Notes under the pieces: model-generated | The model's input: the letters and a program-made list of their open reading frames with translations, nothing else | Told to the model about the DNA's origin: nothing | Database searches by the model: none | Translations under genes and position numbers: made by a program | Shown: positions 8,107 to 16,739 of the stretch, in pieces | How the letters are laid out: every line of letters starts with the position of its first letter | Position numbering within the stretch: the stretch's first letter is position 1 | NCBI GenBank assembly: GCA_017477555.1 | Contig: JAFUVK010000181.1 | Location: forward strand, 1-37,881 | Length of the DNA stretch: 37,881 bases | Reading direction: 5' to 3' | Source of the DNA: Muribaculaceae bacterium | GTDB taxonomy: Bacteria > Bacteroidota > Bacteroidia > Bacteroidales > Muribaculaceae

Positions 8107-8412
8107 CTTTTGCAGAAGCTCGCATGTTTGTAGGTGTGACTGATGGGAGGGACATGGTATATAAGAAAGGCGTTTACTTGACGCTTTGTTCTTGACGTTC
8201 TGGAACTTCGCAACTTTCAAGTCAGTCACAGAATAAAGCAACGGTAGATGTCCTGTGTGGGATATGCGTTTCATGCGGTGTGCAATAGCGCCACCGTGTG
8301 CAGCATATTCGACGTGGGCTTCTGCGTTGCTCGTGCTTGACTGACAGGGCAATGCGAAGGCCTCAGAACGTGGGACGAGTAACAGGTACAGACTCCCGCG
8401 TCGTTCTTTTTT
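8107..8412 (+). ncRNA. Structured ~300-nt RNA: independent ncRNA or leader of the caspase-like operon
   Basis: This non-coding stretch has a perfect promoter before it and an intrinsic terminator at its end. Several pairings are visible. GCAGAAGC (8112-8119) pairs with GCTTCTGC (8318-8325), and TGTGACTGA (8135-8143) with TCAGTCACA (8222-8230). GCGT (8170-8173) pairs with ACGC (8181-8184), and GATATGC (8261-8267) with GCATATT (8303-8309). CGGTG pairs with CACCG inside 8276-8297. The terminator stem is 8365-8407. GGGACAT (8149-8155) could also pair with ATGTCC (8248-8253), as a pseudoknot. No other promoter is seen before the gene at 8460, so this may be a regulatory leader with partial termination. 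It could equally be a stand-alone RNA; order-restricted RNAs with a promoter and terminator of this kind (for example the Bacteroidales-1 motif) are known, but I cannot assign it to one. Confidence 0.6.
8365..8412 (+). terminator. Intrinsic terminator at the end of the structured RNA
   Basis: AGAACG (8365-8370) pairs with CGTTCT (8402-8407), and TGGGA (8371-8375) with TCCCG (8394-8398) including one G-U pair. A three-base bulge lies between the two helices. A T-run covers 8407-8412. It lies 47 bp before the caspase-operon first gene. Confidence 0.7.
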
Positions 8413-8459
8413 ATCAACAAGTGCTCAGTGAGGGAGTGGAGCCGTTTTAAATAAGTATT

Positions 8460-9008
8460 ATGAAGAACTATCATCCACCTTTTCTCCGATGCTATCGGGT
8501 AATTATGGTGCTGTTGTTGCTGTCTTCGGCATGCTTTATGTGTTGTCAGGAACGGGGTATAAAACCTGGTTATAAAGCCAGTAACGATGTGTGTAAAACT
8601 CTTGTAGATAGTGCTTTTCGTGTTATAAGCAAAGCCTCCCAAGTGACATTTTCACCCATTGTCTCGTCGGGTGACACTACACGTCGAGCTACATCGGTCA
8701 AGATTGGTAAGAGCGACAGGTCGTTGGTTAACTTTATTGTGCTCAATCCCCGCGACATGGCCACAAATCGGCCTGTCTATGGAGTGATGTTCCCCACATT
8801 GAGTGTAAGGTTCAGTGCCAAAAAGGAAACCGTCTATGCCAAGTACGACTTTGGGCTGCGTAAGTGGTCTGTACACGACAGCGCCGGCAACACAATTGCC
8901 GTGTTCGACCTCTATAGCGATAACATGCTGCGCTATGCGGCAACCTTGTTCCCCGATGACTCTTATCTGCAAGAAATCAATAAACCATCAAGGAGGATCA
9001 GACCATGA
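8460..9008 (+). CDS. Exported protein of unknown function, first gene of the caspase-like operon
   Basis: 182 residues. The N-terminus has a basic start and a hydrophobic core (VIMVLLLLSSACFMCC), which suggests a signal peptide or lipoprotein signal. The lipobox is not canonical. The rest is mainly predicted beta with no motif I recognise. It ends in an ATGA overlap with the caspase-like gene. Within its 3' end lies AAGGAGG (8990-8996), a strong Shine-Dalgarno sequence, unusual in this phylum, 8 bp before the next start. The two proteins are therefore likely made together. Confidence 0.7.
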   Translation: MKNYHPPFLRCYRVIMVLLLLSSACFMCCQERGIKPGYKASNDVCKTLVDSAFRVISKASQVTFSPIVSSGDTTRRATSVKIGKSDRSLVNFIVLNPRDMATNRPVYGVMFPTLSVRFSAKKETVYAKYDFGLRKWSVHDSAGNTIAVFDLYSDNMLRYAATLFPDDSYLQEINKPSRRIRP

Positions 9009-10249
9009 CAACTAAGCGTTTTCTCATCATTTTGACATGGATTACGCTCTCATTCACGGCAATGGGTAGCACAATCCACTGGCTCACTTTTATTGACACA
9101 ACTGACCCTAATGTGGGTGAGCTTGATGTTCGTGGCCGCGATGTACTTTACAATCACTTTATACACACGGTCAATGCAGCACTTGCCGTCAAAGGCTATC
9201 AGTCGAAGATACACGACTACTATGGCAAGGAAATGTCACCATATTCATGCAAAAAGGCGGTCGAGAGTCTGAACTGTGGATCTGATGACATCGTTGTGTT
9301 CTATTATATCGGGCATGGGACACGCTCGCGGGATGACAATAATCCCTATCCGCAGATGCTTTTGGGCACACTGCAAGAAGATTTGTTCATCCCACTAAAG
9401 TGGGTGCATGAGCAACTCAAGGGCAAACAAGCGAGGTTGGCTGTGACAATAGGCATGTGCTGCAATGTGGCACAGCCCGTGGTCAGGGCAAAGAATGGGC
9501 CGACATTTGCCATCAACTATGGCAATGTACAGCTTACTGACACCGAAATTCAATCGATACAGCAATTATTCTTAGGACAGCGTGGCGACCTAATCGTGTC
9601 CTCGGCCTCGGTGGGTGAAACTTCCAAAGGGTGTCACACACCCTTTGGCGACATGGACCTGTTTACGGCCATGTTGTGCAACATGTTTGAGGACAAGATT
9701 CTTGAGCAGAGTCCACTGTCATGGGAGGCACTCATGGACGATGTCGCTTATGGCGTGAAGCTGGTGGCGCAAGAAAACCTCAACAGCCCGCAGACACCCT
9801 TTTATCACTCTAATCTAACAAAATCGAATATGCCAACAAAACAAGAACAACCCAAGCCGGCTCCACCCACAAATGCCGAGGTGAACAAGACCGGTCGCTC
9901 GTCGGATGTTAACAACTCGCAGTCGAGCGGCAGCGGACAGGCTGTCATAGACGTTGACAATGTAAAGAACAAATTGAGTGCCTGCTTTGATTTCGTCGTT
10001 GACACGAGTAACAGTCAGAGCGAACGCAATGAGCTGGCCGAACGCTTGAAAGGACTGTTTACTCCAGACGCTATGGTGAAATTTGTCAATCAAGACGGCA
10101 ATATGGTCATAGACCGCGAACTTGCTCATAATTTCATTGGCCGCTTGTCGACAGTGGGAACTATAAAAGTCATACCACTGAGCTTCAAGCATGATGGGCA
10201 GAGAATCACCGAACTGAAAGTAACCGAAATTATCAGAAAATCAAGATGA
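9005..10249 (+). CDS. Exported caspase-like cysteine peptidase (clan CD, C14-type)
   Basis: 414 residues. A signal peptide (about residues 1-21, ending AMGS) is followed by a caspase-like p20 domain. The catalytic histidine is H104 in YIGHG after the strand DIVVFY. The nucleophile is C153 or C152 in the segment TIGMCCNVA, after the strand RLAVTIG. The Asp usually before the Cys in caspases is a Gly here. The segment up to residue ~270 completes the domain. A Pro/Ser/Asn-rich linker (about 275-315) leads to a ~95-residue C-terminal domain of unknown type. Metacaspase-type enzymes usually cleave after Arg or Lys; the specificity here cannot be read. The export signal is notable, because most bacterial caspase homologues are cytoplasmic. 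Starts and ends in ATGA overlaps with its neighbours. Confidence 0.8.
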   Translation: MTTKRFLIILTWITLSFTAMGSTIHWLTFIDTTDPNVGELDVRGRDVLYNHFIHTVNAALAVKGYQSKIHDYYGKEMSPYSCKKAVESLNCGSDDIVVFYYIGHGTRSRDDNNPYPQMLLGTLQEDLFIPLKWVHEQLKGKQARLAVTIGMCCNVAQPVVRAKNGPTFAINYGNVQLTDTEIQSIQQLFLGQRGDLIVSSASVGETSKGCHTPFGDMDLFTAMLCNMFEDKILEQSPLSWEALMDDVAYGVKLVAQENLNSPQTPFYHSNLTKSNMPTKQEQPKPAPPTNAEVNKTGRSSDVNNSQSSGSGQAVIDVDNVKNKLSACFDFVVDTSNSQSERNELAERLKGLFTPDAMVKFVNQDGNMVIDRELAHNFIGRLSTVGTIKVIPLSFKHDGQRITELKVTEIIRKSR

Positions 10250-10887
10250 AGACCATAAGAATAATCCTATGCATAGCAGCGATTGTGGCTGCGGGTGTGG
10301 CTCATGCACAAGGGCTTGTCGAGATTGACCAGATGCTGATGGGAGAGGGTTCGTCACTGCCCGAACAGATGATTGAGCAGCTACGACTGCGTGCTGCCGA
10401 GAAGGTGGGCGTGATGAACCAGAACATCACATTCATGGGTGACAAGAATAATCCTATCGACACGCGACGATACTACCGTAAGCAAGCACTCAACCTCTTT
10501 GTGGGATTCGGATATGAGTACACCAAGGATGGGCAGTACTGTGACGGTGTGACAATGGAGACCACGTCTAAGTATCGGCGTAACAAGACCCGGAAGCTGA
10601 TCAGAGACTACTTTGAGGCATTGATAGGGCTTCGGTACTCGCAGGTCAAAATCGAGTCGACCGATGTGGCCGCCATGAAGGTGTCCAACCTCAAGAAAGT
10701 GGCCGATGACGAGTATGTGTGCACTTGCACCTTCGACCAGGCTTTCTGTGGCTATCGTGATGGCAGGCCTGTCTACAAGGACATCACGACCAAGCGAGTG
10801 ATTTGTCACATCAAGCTCGAACAGACGATAGATGGCTTGGAGGCTGTCGTCATGCTGGGCGATGTTGAGGCCCTGGAGACCAAGTAG
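10246..10887 (+). CDS. Secreted protein of unknown function
   Basis: 213 residues with a clear Sec signal peptide (MKTIRIILCIAAIVAAGVAHA, cleaved before QG). The mature part begins with a helical segment (EQMIEQLRLRAAEKV) and ends in beta-strands containing several cysteines (CTCTFDQAFCGY). The gene starts in an ATGA overlap with the caspase-like gene, so its product is probably made in step with the peptidase and acts in the same compartment. It could be an inhibitor, substrate or adaptor, but nothing in the sequence shows which. Confidence 0.75.
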   Translation: MKTIRIILCIAAIVAAGVAHAQGLVEIDQMLMGEGSSLPEQMIEQLRLRAAEKVGVMNQNITFMGDKNNPIDTRRYYRKQALNLFVGFGYEYTKDGQYCDGVTMETTSKYRRNKTRKLIRDYFEALIGLRYSQVKIESTDVAAMKVSNLKKVADDEYVCTCTFDQAFCGYRDGRPVYKDITTKRVICHIKLEQTIDGLEAVVMLGDVEALETK

Positions 10888-10966
10888 AACCTTTGTTGGT
10901 GTGCTGACCGTGCTGGCATGGACCACATGCCGGCCGGGAACATCAGCAACTTAACTGTCAGTAGTG

Positions 10967-11743
10967 ATGAAGACGTTATTTCGGCTGTTACTCATATTCT
11001 GGGCCGGTGCTTGCCTTGACGCGCAAGCGCAAGTCGACATGTTATTGGACAAGAATATTTTTCGAGCCAGGGTGTCCATGATTGACGAGTTCATGAGCAG
11101 ATTCAACATGGAGGAGTTTGCACCTACAGTCAATCAGTCCGAGCCAGATGCGCGACGCATGAATCTCTACAGCCTGGTGGACTTCGACTATGCCACGTCC
11201 AGCGATTCGGTTTCTAATCGGGTCATTGGGTTTGCCGACGCAGTGCTCAACCACGACATCAAACTCCAATTTGAGGACACCGCATGGTGTGCTATTGCCA
11301 AGTGTGTGGGCAAACTGAACAAGAAAGAGGTCTCATTCAATCTCAAGTTGACCACCGAGCATCGGGGCCAGGGCATGTATAAGTGGGTCATCAAGGATGC
11401 CGAGGGTATGATATTTGACCTTGAGCCAACCGTTGATTTGCACACGGCTATGATTTCACCCGAGAACCATGAAATTAATTTTATGGCCTTAAGGCGTATT
11501 ACTGAACCTGCCAATCGCAAGCAGATAGCTGCTTTTGCCGCGCACGATTGCCAGGTCAACCCTCTGGCTGTGTTCCTGGCACTGGTATATCATGGCTACT
11601 TGGCTATTGATGGCGTCGACGAGTTGCAGTTTGTTTTCGGCCAAGTACCGGGATACCGATTTGAAGTCAAGTATTTTAACCGACAGTCATCCAATTCGGG
11701 CTGGCTAATCCATCGCATTACCCGATTGAACGACAGTCAATGA
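10967..11743 (+). CDS. Secreted protein of unknown function
   Basis: 258 residues from the ATG at 10967; a GTG one codon earlier is also possible. The signal peptide is MKTLFRLLLIFWAGACLDAQA, cleaved near QVD. The mature part has an early helix (MIDEFMSRFNMEEF), then mixed alpha/beta. This resembles the general layout of small NTF2-like domains, which is only an impression. The 79-bp gap upstream has a small GGCATG/CATGCC hairpin (10915-10931) but no promoter, so cotranscription with the caspase-like gene is likely. Confidence 0.72.
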   Translation: MKTLFRLLLIFWAGACLDAQAQVDMLLDKNIFRARVSMIDEFMSRFNMEEFAPTVNQSEPDARRMNLYSLVDFDYATSSDSVSNRVIGFADAVLNHDIKLQFEDTAWCAIAKCVGKLNKKEVSFNLKLTTEHRGQGMYKWVIKDAEGMIFDLEPTVDLHTAMISPENHEINFMALRRITEPANRKQIAAFAAHDCQVNPLAVFLALVYHGYLAIDGVDELQFVFGQVPGYRFEVKYFNRQSSNSGWLIHRITRLNDSQ

Positions 11744-11771
11744 CACAACAACTAACGACAAACAAGACACT

Positions 11772-12806
11772 ATGAGAATAAAAACTTTTTTTGTGCTGGC
11801 CTTTGTCTGCAGCATTACAGCACTGGCGCAGCCGGTGGCCACCGTGCAGAGGTTTGGACAAAGTCTGCAGAAGTGGTCGCAGACAAACAACATCTCCTAT
11901 CGCATTGAGGCAGAAAACCTTTGTGGGGGCAAAATGAAGTGCATTGTAGCCAACAACATGGCTAAACAGCTGGCCAAGAATTATGACATCCCCGCCAACA
12001 AATCGTACGAGCTGGTTAGCTTCTTGGCTTGTCTGCAGAGTGAGATCAGTCAAGGAAATGAGATTTCGGTGACTAAAGTCGAAACCGTGGACATTGACCA
12101 ACTTGATGGAGAGGTGTTGAGGGGCTATGAATTGGTCAGGGGACTGATGACCTTGGGACGGACATTCATGCCCGAAGAAGACCTCTTTTATGTCAAGAAT
12201 GGCCGAATTTTGAAGATTGACAACCTGGTGATGAAGCCCAATGGACGCATTCATGTGGACTTCAGTGACTTGGAACACGAGGAGTCGATTGGCTTTACCT
12301 ACAATTATGGCAAACATTTCCCTTATGGGGGGTCAATCATCTATTCTTTCGCTTATCGGTGCATGCTCAGTGTCGATGTCGGGGTGACTGATGAGCGCGA
12401 CCAGACTTTGAGCTATCGAAAGATCAATGAGTTCAGTGATGTCCTGAATTACAAGATTGAGGAGGGCATCTATAAACCGAAGTTCTTTGTGACAGTGACA
12501 CCGAGCTTCTACTTCAAGTATTTCTCGGTGGGCTGTGGTATTGGCGGATTGTTCTTTAAGGGTGACGAAACGACGCGTACACAGTCAGCCACACAAAACG
12601 GCAACTCAGGCGCCAGCAGCAGTGCTACGTCAACCGAGACCAGTGGCTACAAGTGCAAACTCATGATTCGCCCCAATGTTAGAGGGTTCATTCCATGTAA
12701 TGGAGAGTGGAGCATTATTGTCAGTGGCGGATATGACTATGTATTCGGCTACAAAAACCTCAATGGATGGAATGCGGGACTAGGCCTCCAATATAAGTTT
12801 AACTAA
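11772..12806 (+). CDS. Exported protein with a probable C-terminal outer-membrane beta-barrel
   Basis: 344 residues. The signal peptide is MRIKTFFVLAFVCSITALA, cleaved before QPV. Residues ~20-165 form a soluble alpha/beta region with two cysteines. From about 170 the sequence alternates in short amphipathic strands (SIIYSFAYRCMLSVDVGV, PSFYFKYFSVGCGIGG) and ends in GLGLQYKFN, an outer-membrane-barrel style C-terminus. A Ser/Thr/Asn-rich loop (TQNGNSGASSSATSTETSG) probably lies outside the cell. It could anchor the operon's products to the outer membrane. Confidence 0.65.
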   Translation: MRIKTFFVLAFVCSITALAQPVATVQRFGQSLQKWSQTNNISYRIEAENLCGGKMKCIVANNMAKQLAKNYDIPANKSYELVSFLACLQSEISQGNEISVTKVETVDIDQLDGEVLRGYELVRGLMTLGRTFMPEEDLFYVKNGRILKIDNLVMKPNGRIHVDFSDLEHEESIGFTYNYGKHFPYGGSIIYSFAYRCMLSVDVGVTDERDQTLSYRKINEFSDVLNYKIEEGIYKPKFFVTVTPSFYFKYFSVGCGIGGLFFKGDETTRTQSATQNGNSGASSSATSTETSGYKCKLMIRPNVRGFIPCNGEWSIIVSGGYDYVFGYKNLNGWNAGLGLQYKFN

Positions 12807-12831
12807 AATGTTGCTTACTATGACGATACTA

Positions 12832-13842
12832 ATGAACAAATTCAAGCACATATCATTGATTTCTTTTTTGGCAGTGATGTTTGTGTCGTGTGTGGATGAC
12901 CGCTATGATGATTTCCCGGCATTGACCTCCGACAATATTTCGCGTTATGTGCCGCAACACACTTTTGTCTTTAATTGTCACACACTCAATGCGCGCGATG
13001 GCAAGTTCTATCTGATGGGAGAGGTTAAATCGCAGAGCCACATCGACTCGTTGCTGCATCTGGAAATCAGCAAGGTAGATTTCTATGTCGATGGTACGAG
13101 GTTGGCAACAGTAGATAAAGCCCCCTTTAAACTTGACATGGCGTTGTCAACTATTGCTAATGGCGCACATCAGACAAGGGCGGTAGTTACAGCAGAAGTC
13201 CAAGGATATGGCGAGCCAATCGTCTACGCTTACGAACAGTCCTTCTACCGCAATAGGGCCACATCGTTTGTTGACTTATTTTTTGACTATAGCTTTGTGA
13301 CGAATGGAGACGTGTTTACTATCACACCAGCCATCAACAGTGATCGTTCATCAAAAGGGGCTAAAATTGTTGAAGCCTCACTGTCGTGGGACAATAAGAC
13401 GGTCGACACTTCGAACAGCGAGCCGTGGACTTTGTCTCATTTGGTAACCGAATCTGTCAGATCAAGGCATGCGGCAAAGGCAACAGTAAAAACCAACTAT
13501 GGGAATTATGATTTTACGCTCCCGAACTTGTGTGTGTTGCCACAGGATACCGTTGTGCTTGCAGCTCAGGCTATGTCTTCATTCAAGGACTATAAGCGCA
13601 GCGAGAGCTTGAAGGTCGCTGTAAAGGCATTCGGCAGTAAGGTGGGGGCAAATAAATGTGAACTCAAAGTGTTGCTGGACGGAAAGACGGTTGCCACAGC
13701 CAACACTTTCCCAACCACTGTGGTATATTCGCTTCGCGACGTGGCAGTTGGTTTCCATGACATCTCTTTCACTTGGTCGATAGAGGACAGTAATACGAAA
13801 ACCGGTTCTACATCTTACGACTATATATTCGTCACCGAGTAG
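12832..13842 (+). CDS. Putative lipoprotein, last gene of the caspase-like operon
   Basis: Start chosen at ATG 12832 (336 residues); the frame is open back to 12808. The N-terminus MNKFKHISLISFLAVMFVSC has a lipoprotein-like signal with Cys20 as the likely lipidated residue, followed by DD. The rest is beta-rich, with segments resembling Ig-like or Big-type domains (for example DGTRLATVDKAPFKLDM and FHDISFTWSIEDSNT). It follows the previous gene by only 25 bp. A hairpin is found after its stop. Confidence 0.7.
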   Translation: MNKFKHISLISFLAVMFVSCVDDRYDDFPALTSDNISRYVPQHTFVFNCHTLNARDGKFYLMGEVKSQSHIDSLLHLEISKVDFYVDGTRLATVDKAPFKLDMALSTIANGAHQTRAVVTAEVQGYGEPIVYAYEQSFYRNRATSFVDLFFDYSFVTNGDVFTITPAINSDRSSKGAKIVEASLSWDNKTVDTSNSEPWTLSHLVTESVRSRHAAKATVKTNYGNYDFTLPNLCVLPQDTVVLAAQAMSSFKDYKRSESLKVAVKAFGSKVGANKCELKVLLDGKTVATANTFPTTVVYSLRDVAVGFHDISFTWSIEDSNTKTGSTSYDYIFVTE

Positions 13843-13873
13843 TAGAATAGCAGAGAGGTATCCACTGATGCCG

Positions 13874-13912
13874 CCGAAGCCCCACCTCAGACCCTCTGGA
13901 GTGGGGCTTCGG
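13874..13912. terminator. Hairpin between convergent genes
   Basis: CCGAAGCCCCAC (13874-13885) pairs with GTGGGGCTTCGG (13901-13912), and CTC/GAG extends the stem with one offset base. No T-run follows, so it is a weaker bidirectional terminator candidate. It sits between the + strand lipoprotein gene and the - strand beta-helix gene. Confidence 0.5.
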
Positions 13913-13916
13913 GGGA

Positions 13917-15326
13917 CTATAGCGCCGGTTCTGGGGCGGGGACCCAGGCGTAGGCGCCGATGTCGATGCCGTCGCGCGACCAGCGGTCGACGCCGTAGCG
14001 GTCATATCGGGCGTTGGCCGGGCAGTAGCTGCGGTTGCCACGGGCTATGGCGTCGCTCTCGTTCTTCAGGCGGTAGTCAAAGATGTAGTCATCGCGCACG
14101 ACATAGAACTTGGGGTCGCCCAGCCACACCATGTTGATGAAGTGCTGGTCGTCGCTGCCCGACAGCTTCATCAGGCTGTTGCGCAGATAGAAGTCGGTGC
14201 CCTCCAGGTCGAAGAGGTTGATGTCTTGCGCCATGCCATAGAGGATGCAGTTGTCTAGGTGGCCCGAGACCAGCGGCAGGTCGTACTCGGGTCCTAGGAG
14301 GTTGACAATCGGCTGGGGCGAGATGGCGAACAGGTAATAGTTTGTGAACGTGCAGTTGGCCATTTCCACACGACCGCCGATGAAGTTGACCACGCCACTG
14401 CCGGCATCACTGAACTCCGTGCCCTGGGCCTCGACCCAGGCGTTGTAGGTGGTCAGCACCGAGCTGGTGCTGTTGTGCAGCAGGCAGTTGAACAGGTGCA
14501 GACTGCGCACGTCGGGCGAGTCGCTGCTCACGTGCATGCCCAGCTCGCTGCCGCGCATGTCGACAAAGGCCAGCTCGTTGCCCACACTGCCGGGACCGAA
14601 GATGATGCCGCCCCACTGGCCCGACATGATGTCAAAGCCAATCTCGCCCACCACATGGTCCAGACGGTCGCCGCGCCAGGTGATGTGCCGGTCGACGGTG
14701 CCCAGGGCACTCATCGTCCCGTAGCAACGCAGTGCCGCCCCCTTGTGGAAGAGTAGGGTGGTGCCGGGGTCCATGGTCAGTGTGGCACCAGGGGCCACAA
14801 ACAGCGTGTCGTAGATGAGGTAGGGCTTGGTGGCGGTGAAGTGCGTGTCGGTCCACAGTGTGTCGCCCTTGAGCCGCACCACATCTTGCGCCCAAGCGGT
14901 GACCGTCACATCTTGGGTCACACCGTTGGTCTCAAAGAGGATGCGGTCGTTAATCTCGAGGGGCTCGTCTTGTCGGGCCTCGTCAGTATAGCACTCGACG
15001 AAGACAAAGATGCTGTCGCCGCCGCGCACCTCGATGTTGTGGAACTCGGTGCCCTTCTGGCCGTCGACGTTGAGGTAGAAGTGCCCTTGCCCCTCGCCGG
15101 CCATGCGGATGTCTGAAATCTTGACCTGTTTCTTGCCGCGATTGTAGACCAGGAATTGTTTGGTGGCTGTGCCTTGCAGGGTGATCACAGTGTCAAAAGT
15201 CACGGTGTCGGTCGAAAATTCGAGCAGGTCGCTGGGCGATGTGGCGAAACTGTCGTCGATGCAGCTGGTGGCACCCAGCAGTGCCAATGTGATGAGTGTG
15301 ATGAAAAAATATGAGACGCGTGTCAT
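13917..15326 (-). CDS. Beta-helix surface lipoprotein
   Basis: 469 residues. The signal MTRVSYFFITLITLALLGATSC ends in a lipobox-like LGATSC, so Cys22 is the probable lipid anchor. An Ig-like N-terminal part (about 30-150: FLVYNRGKKQVKISDI, then SIFVFVECYTD) is followed by a right-handed beta-helix (about 165-440) with turns such as FTNYYLFAIS and LDNCILYG. The C-terminus DRWSRDGIDIGAYAW is typical of Bacteroidetes beta-helix lipoproteins of unknown role. Its last ~90 bp are nearly duplicated at 7948-8040. It is the only full-length minus-strand gene in the window and diverges from lpxB. Confidence 0.75.
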   Translation of the reverse strand: MTRVSYFFITLITLALLGATSCIDDSFATSPSDLLEFSTDTVTFDTVITLQGTATKQFLVYNRGKKQVKISDIRMAGEGQGHFYLNVDGQKGTEFHNIEVRGGDSIFVFVECYTDEARQDEPLEINDRILFETNGVTQDVTVTAWAQDVVRLKGDTLWTDTHFTATKPYLIYDTLFVAPGATLTMDPGTTLLFHKGAALRCYGTMSALGTVDRHITWRGDRLDHVVGEIGFDIMSGQWGGIIFGPGSVGNELAFVDMRGSELGMHVSSDSPDVRSLHLFNCLLHNSTSSVLTTYNAWVEAQGTEFSDAGSGVVNFIGGRVEMANCTFTNYYLFAISPQPIVNLLGPEYDLPLVSGHLDNCILYGMAQDINLFDLEGTDFYLRNSLMKLSGSDDQHFINMVWLGDPKFYVVRDDYIFDYRLKNESDAIARGNRSYCPANARYDRYGVDRWSRDGIDIGAYAWVPAPEPAL

Positions 15327-15384
15327 AAATGTCGTTATTAACTCTATTTAAAACGTAACCCAGCCAACTTTATTATATATTTTG

Positions 15385-15392
15385 TAACTTTG
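15385..15392 (+). promoter_or_regulatory. Bacteroidetes -7 element (TAACTTTG) before lpxB
   Basis: TAACTTTG matches TAnnTTTG in the divergent region. There is no clear -33 TTTG. It would give a leader of about 190 nt containing a large inverted repeat. Confidence 0.4.
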
Positions 15393-15434
15393 CCACCCGT
15401 TGGCCCACTGTTGGCCGTTGGGTGGCTGTTGTAA

Positions 15435-15516
15435 GGACGGTGCTCCCGCGCCGTCCGCCTCGACAAAAGGTAATGTAAAATGCTGCCCGGAGGCGGACGG
15501 CACAGGGGTGCCGTCC
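15435..15516. repeat. Large imperfect inverted repeat in the lpxB leader
   Basis: The 27-nt arms at 15435-15461 and 15490-15516 are complementary apart from a few mismatches: GGACGG opens the left arm and CCGTCC closes the right. The loop is 28 nt. The sequence has the look of a short REP or MITE-type element. A pentamer-rich stretch of AACTA words follows at about 15540-15575. Confidence 0.65.
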
Positions 15517-15590
15517 CTACACTGCCTGACTGGTAGCAGCTACTAACAACTAACAACTAAAAACTAAGAACTAACGTCTAGCGTCTAAAA

Positions 15591-16739
15591 ATGAAATACT
15601 TCTTGATAGCTGGCGAAGCATCGGGCGACCTGCATGGGTCGCGGCTCATCGAGGCCATTGCGCAACACGACCATCAGGCGCAGTTCCGGTTTCTGGGAGG
15701 TGACCTGATGCAGCAGGCCGCACAAGTGGCCCCCATCATCCACTATCGCGACATGGCCTATATGGGATTTGTCGAGGTGGCCAAACATCTGCCCACCATC
15801 CTGGGATTCTTGCGCACGGCTCGGCAGGCCATCGATGATTGGCACCCCGACCATGTGGTGCTCATCGACTATCCGTCGTTCAACCTCAAGGTTGCGCGGC
15901 ATGCTCACGAACGCGGCATCGGCGTACACTATTTCATTTCGCCCAAGGTGTGGGTGTGGAAGGAGTGGCGTGTGCGCGACATCAAGCGATATGTCCACCG
16001 TATGTACTGCATCCTGCCCTTCGAACCCGACTGGTATGCCCAGCGAGGCTACCAGGCCACGTATGTGGGCAACCCAACCATGCAAGAGATTGCTGAGGCT
16101 TTGCCTCAGCTGCCCGGCAGGGAGCAGTTTTGTCATGAGCACGGGCTGGATCCGTCGCGCCCCATTATCGCCCTGGTGCCCGGGTCGCGCGTCAAGGAGA
16201 TTCGTGACAATCTCCCGTCGATGCTCGAGGCGGCACGGCGTCATCCCGACTGCCAGACAGCCATTGCCGCCGCGCCCAACATCGACTTGGATCTGTATGC
16301 CAGCCTGGCTCAAGGTGTGCCGCTCTTGACTGATGCCACCTGGTCGCTGGTGCGTCATGCACGTGTGGCCATCGTCACCAGCGGAACTGCAACGCTCGAG
16401 ACCGCTATGCTGGGCACCCCACAGGTGGCGTGTTACCGCATGACGGGCAAAAAATGGCTATACCGATTCTACCGGCGTCTACTTAAGGGCAACTATGTGA
16501 CCCTGCCCAATCTCATTGCCGACGAGCCGGTTATCCCCGAGTTGCTCATGCATCTGTGCACGTCCCAGTCTATCGACAGCCACATTACCGAGTTGCTGGC
16601 CGAGTCGGCCACGCGCCAGGCTCAGCTCGACGGCTACCGCCGTGTGCTTTCTCGCCTGGGAACCAACGACTGTGCCGATACAGCCGCCCGACTGATTACA
16701 AAACAAGGCGTTCAGCCGGCCGTTCGGTCGGATTTGTAA
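15591..16739 (+). CDS. lpxB: Lipid-A-disaccharide synthase LpxB
   Basis: A membrane-associated glycosyltransferase (GT19) that joins UDP-2,3-diacylglucosamine to lipid X in lipid A synthesis. 382 residues, the usual length. Recognised parts are the N-terminal GEASGDLHGSRL, the YISPKVWVWKEWR-type segment (here YFISPKVWVWKEWR), PGSRVKEI and the C-terminal SGTATLETAMLGTPQV motif. The last ~9 codons (VQPAVRSDL) are written in the REP-like repeat found just downstream, so the natural end of the protein has been replaced or extended by repeat sequence. Confidence 0.93.
   Translation: MKYFLIAGEASGDLHGSRLIEAIAQHDHQAQFRFLGGDLMQQAAQVAPIIHYRDMAYMGFVEVAKHLPTILGFLRTARQAIDDWHPDHVVLIDYPSFNLKVARHAHERGIGVHYFISPKVWVWKEWRVRDIKRYVHRMYCILPFEPDWYAQRGYQATYVGNPTMQEIAEALPQLPGREQFCHEHGLDPSRPIIALVPGSRVKEIRDNLPSMLEAARRHPDCQTAIAAAPNIDLDLYASLAQGVPLLTDATWSLVRHARVAIVTSGTATLETAMLGTPQVACYRMTGKKWLYRFYRRLLKGNYVTLPNLIADEPVIPELLMHLCTSQSIDSHITELLAESATRQAQLDGYRRVLSRLGTNDCADTAARLITKQGVQPAVRSDL

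Noticed and set aside
8059..8642. Two minus-strand frames of 97 and 123 residues over the structured RNA and the first operon gene
   Set aside because: No promoter, signal or family; overlap with the strong + strand promoter and RNA structure.
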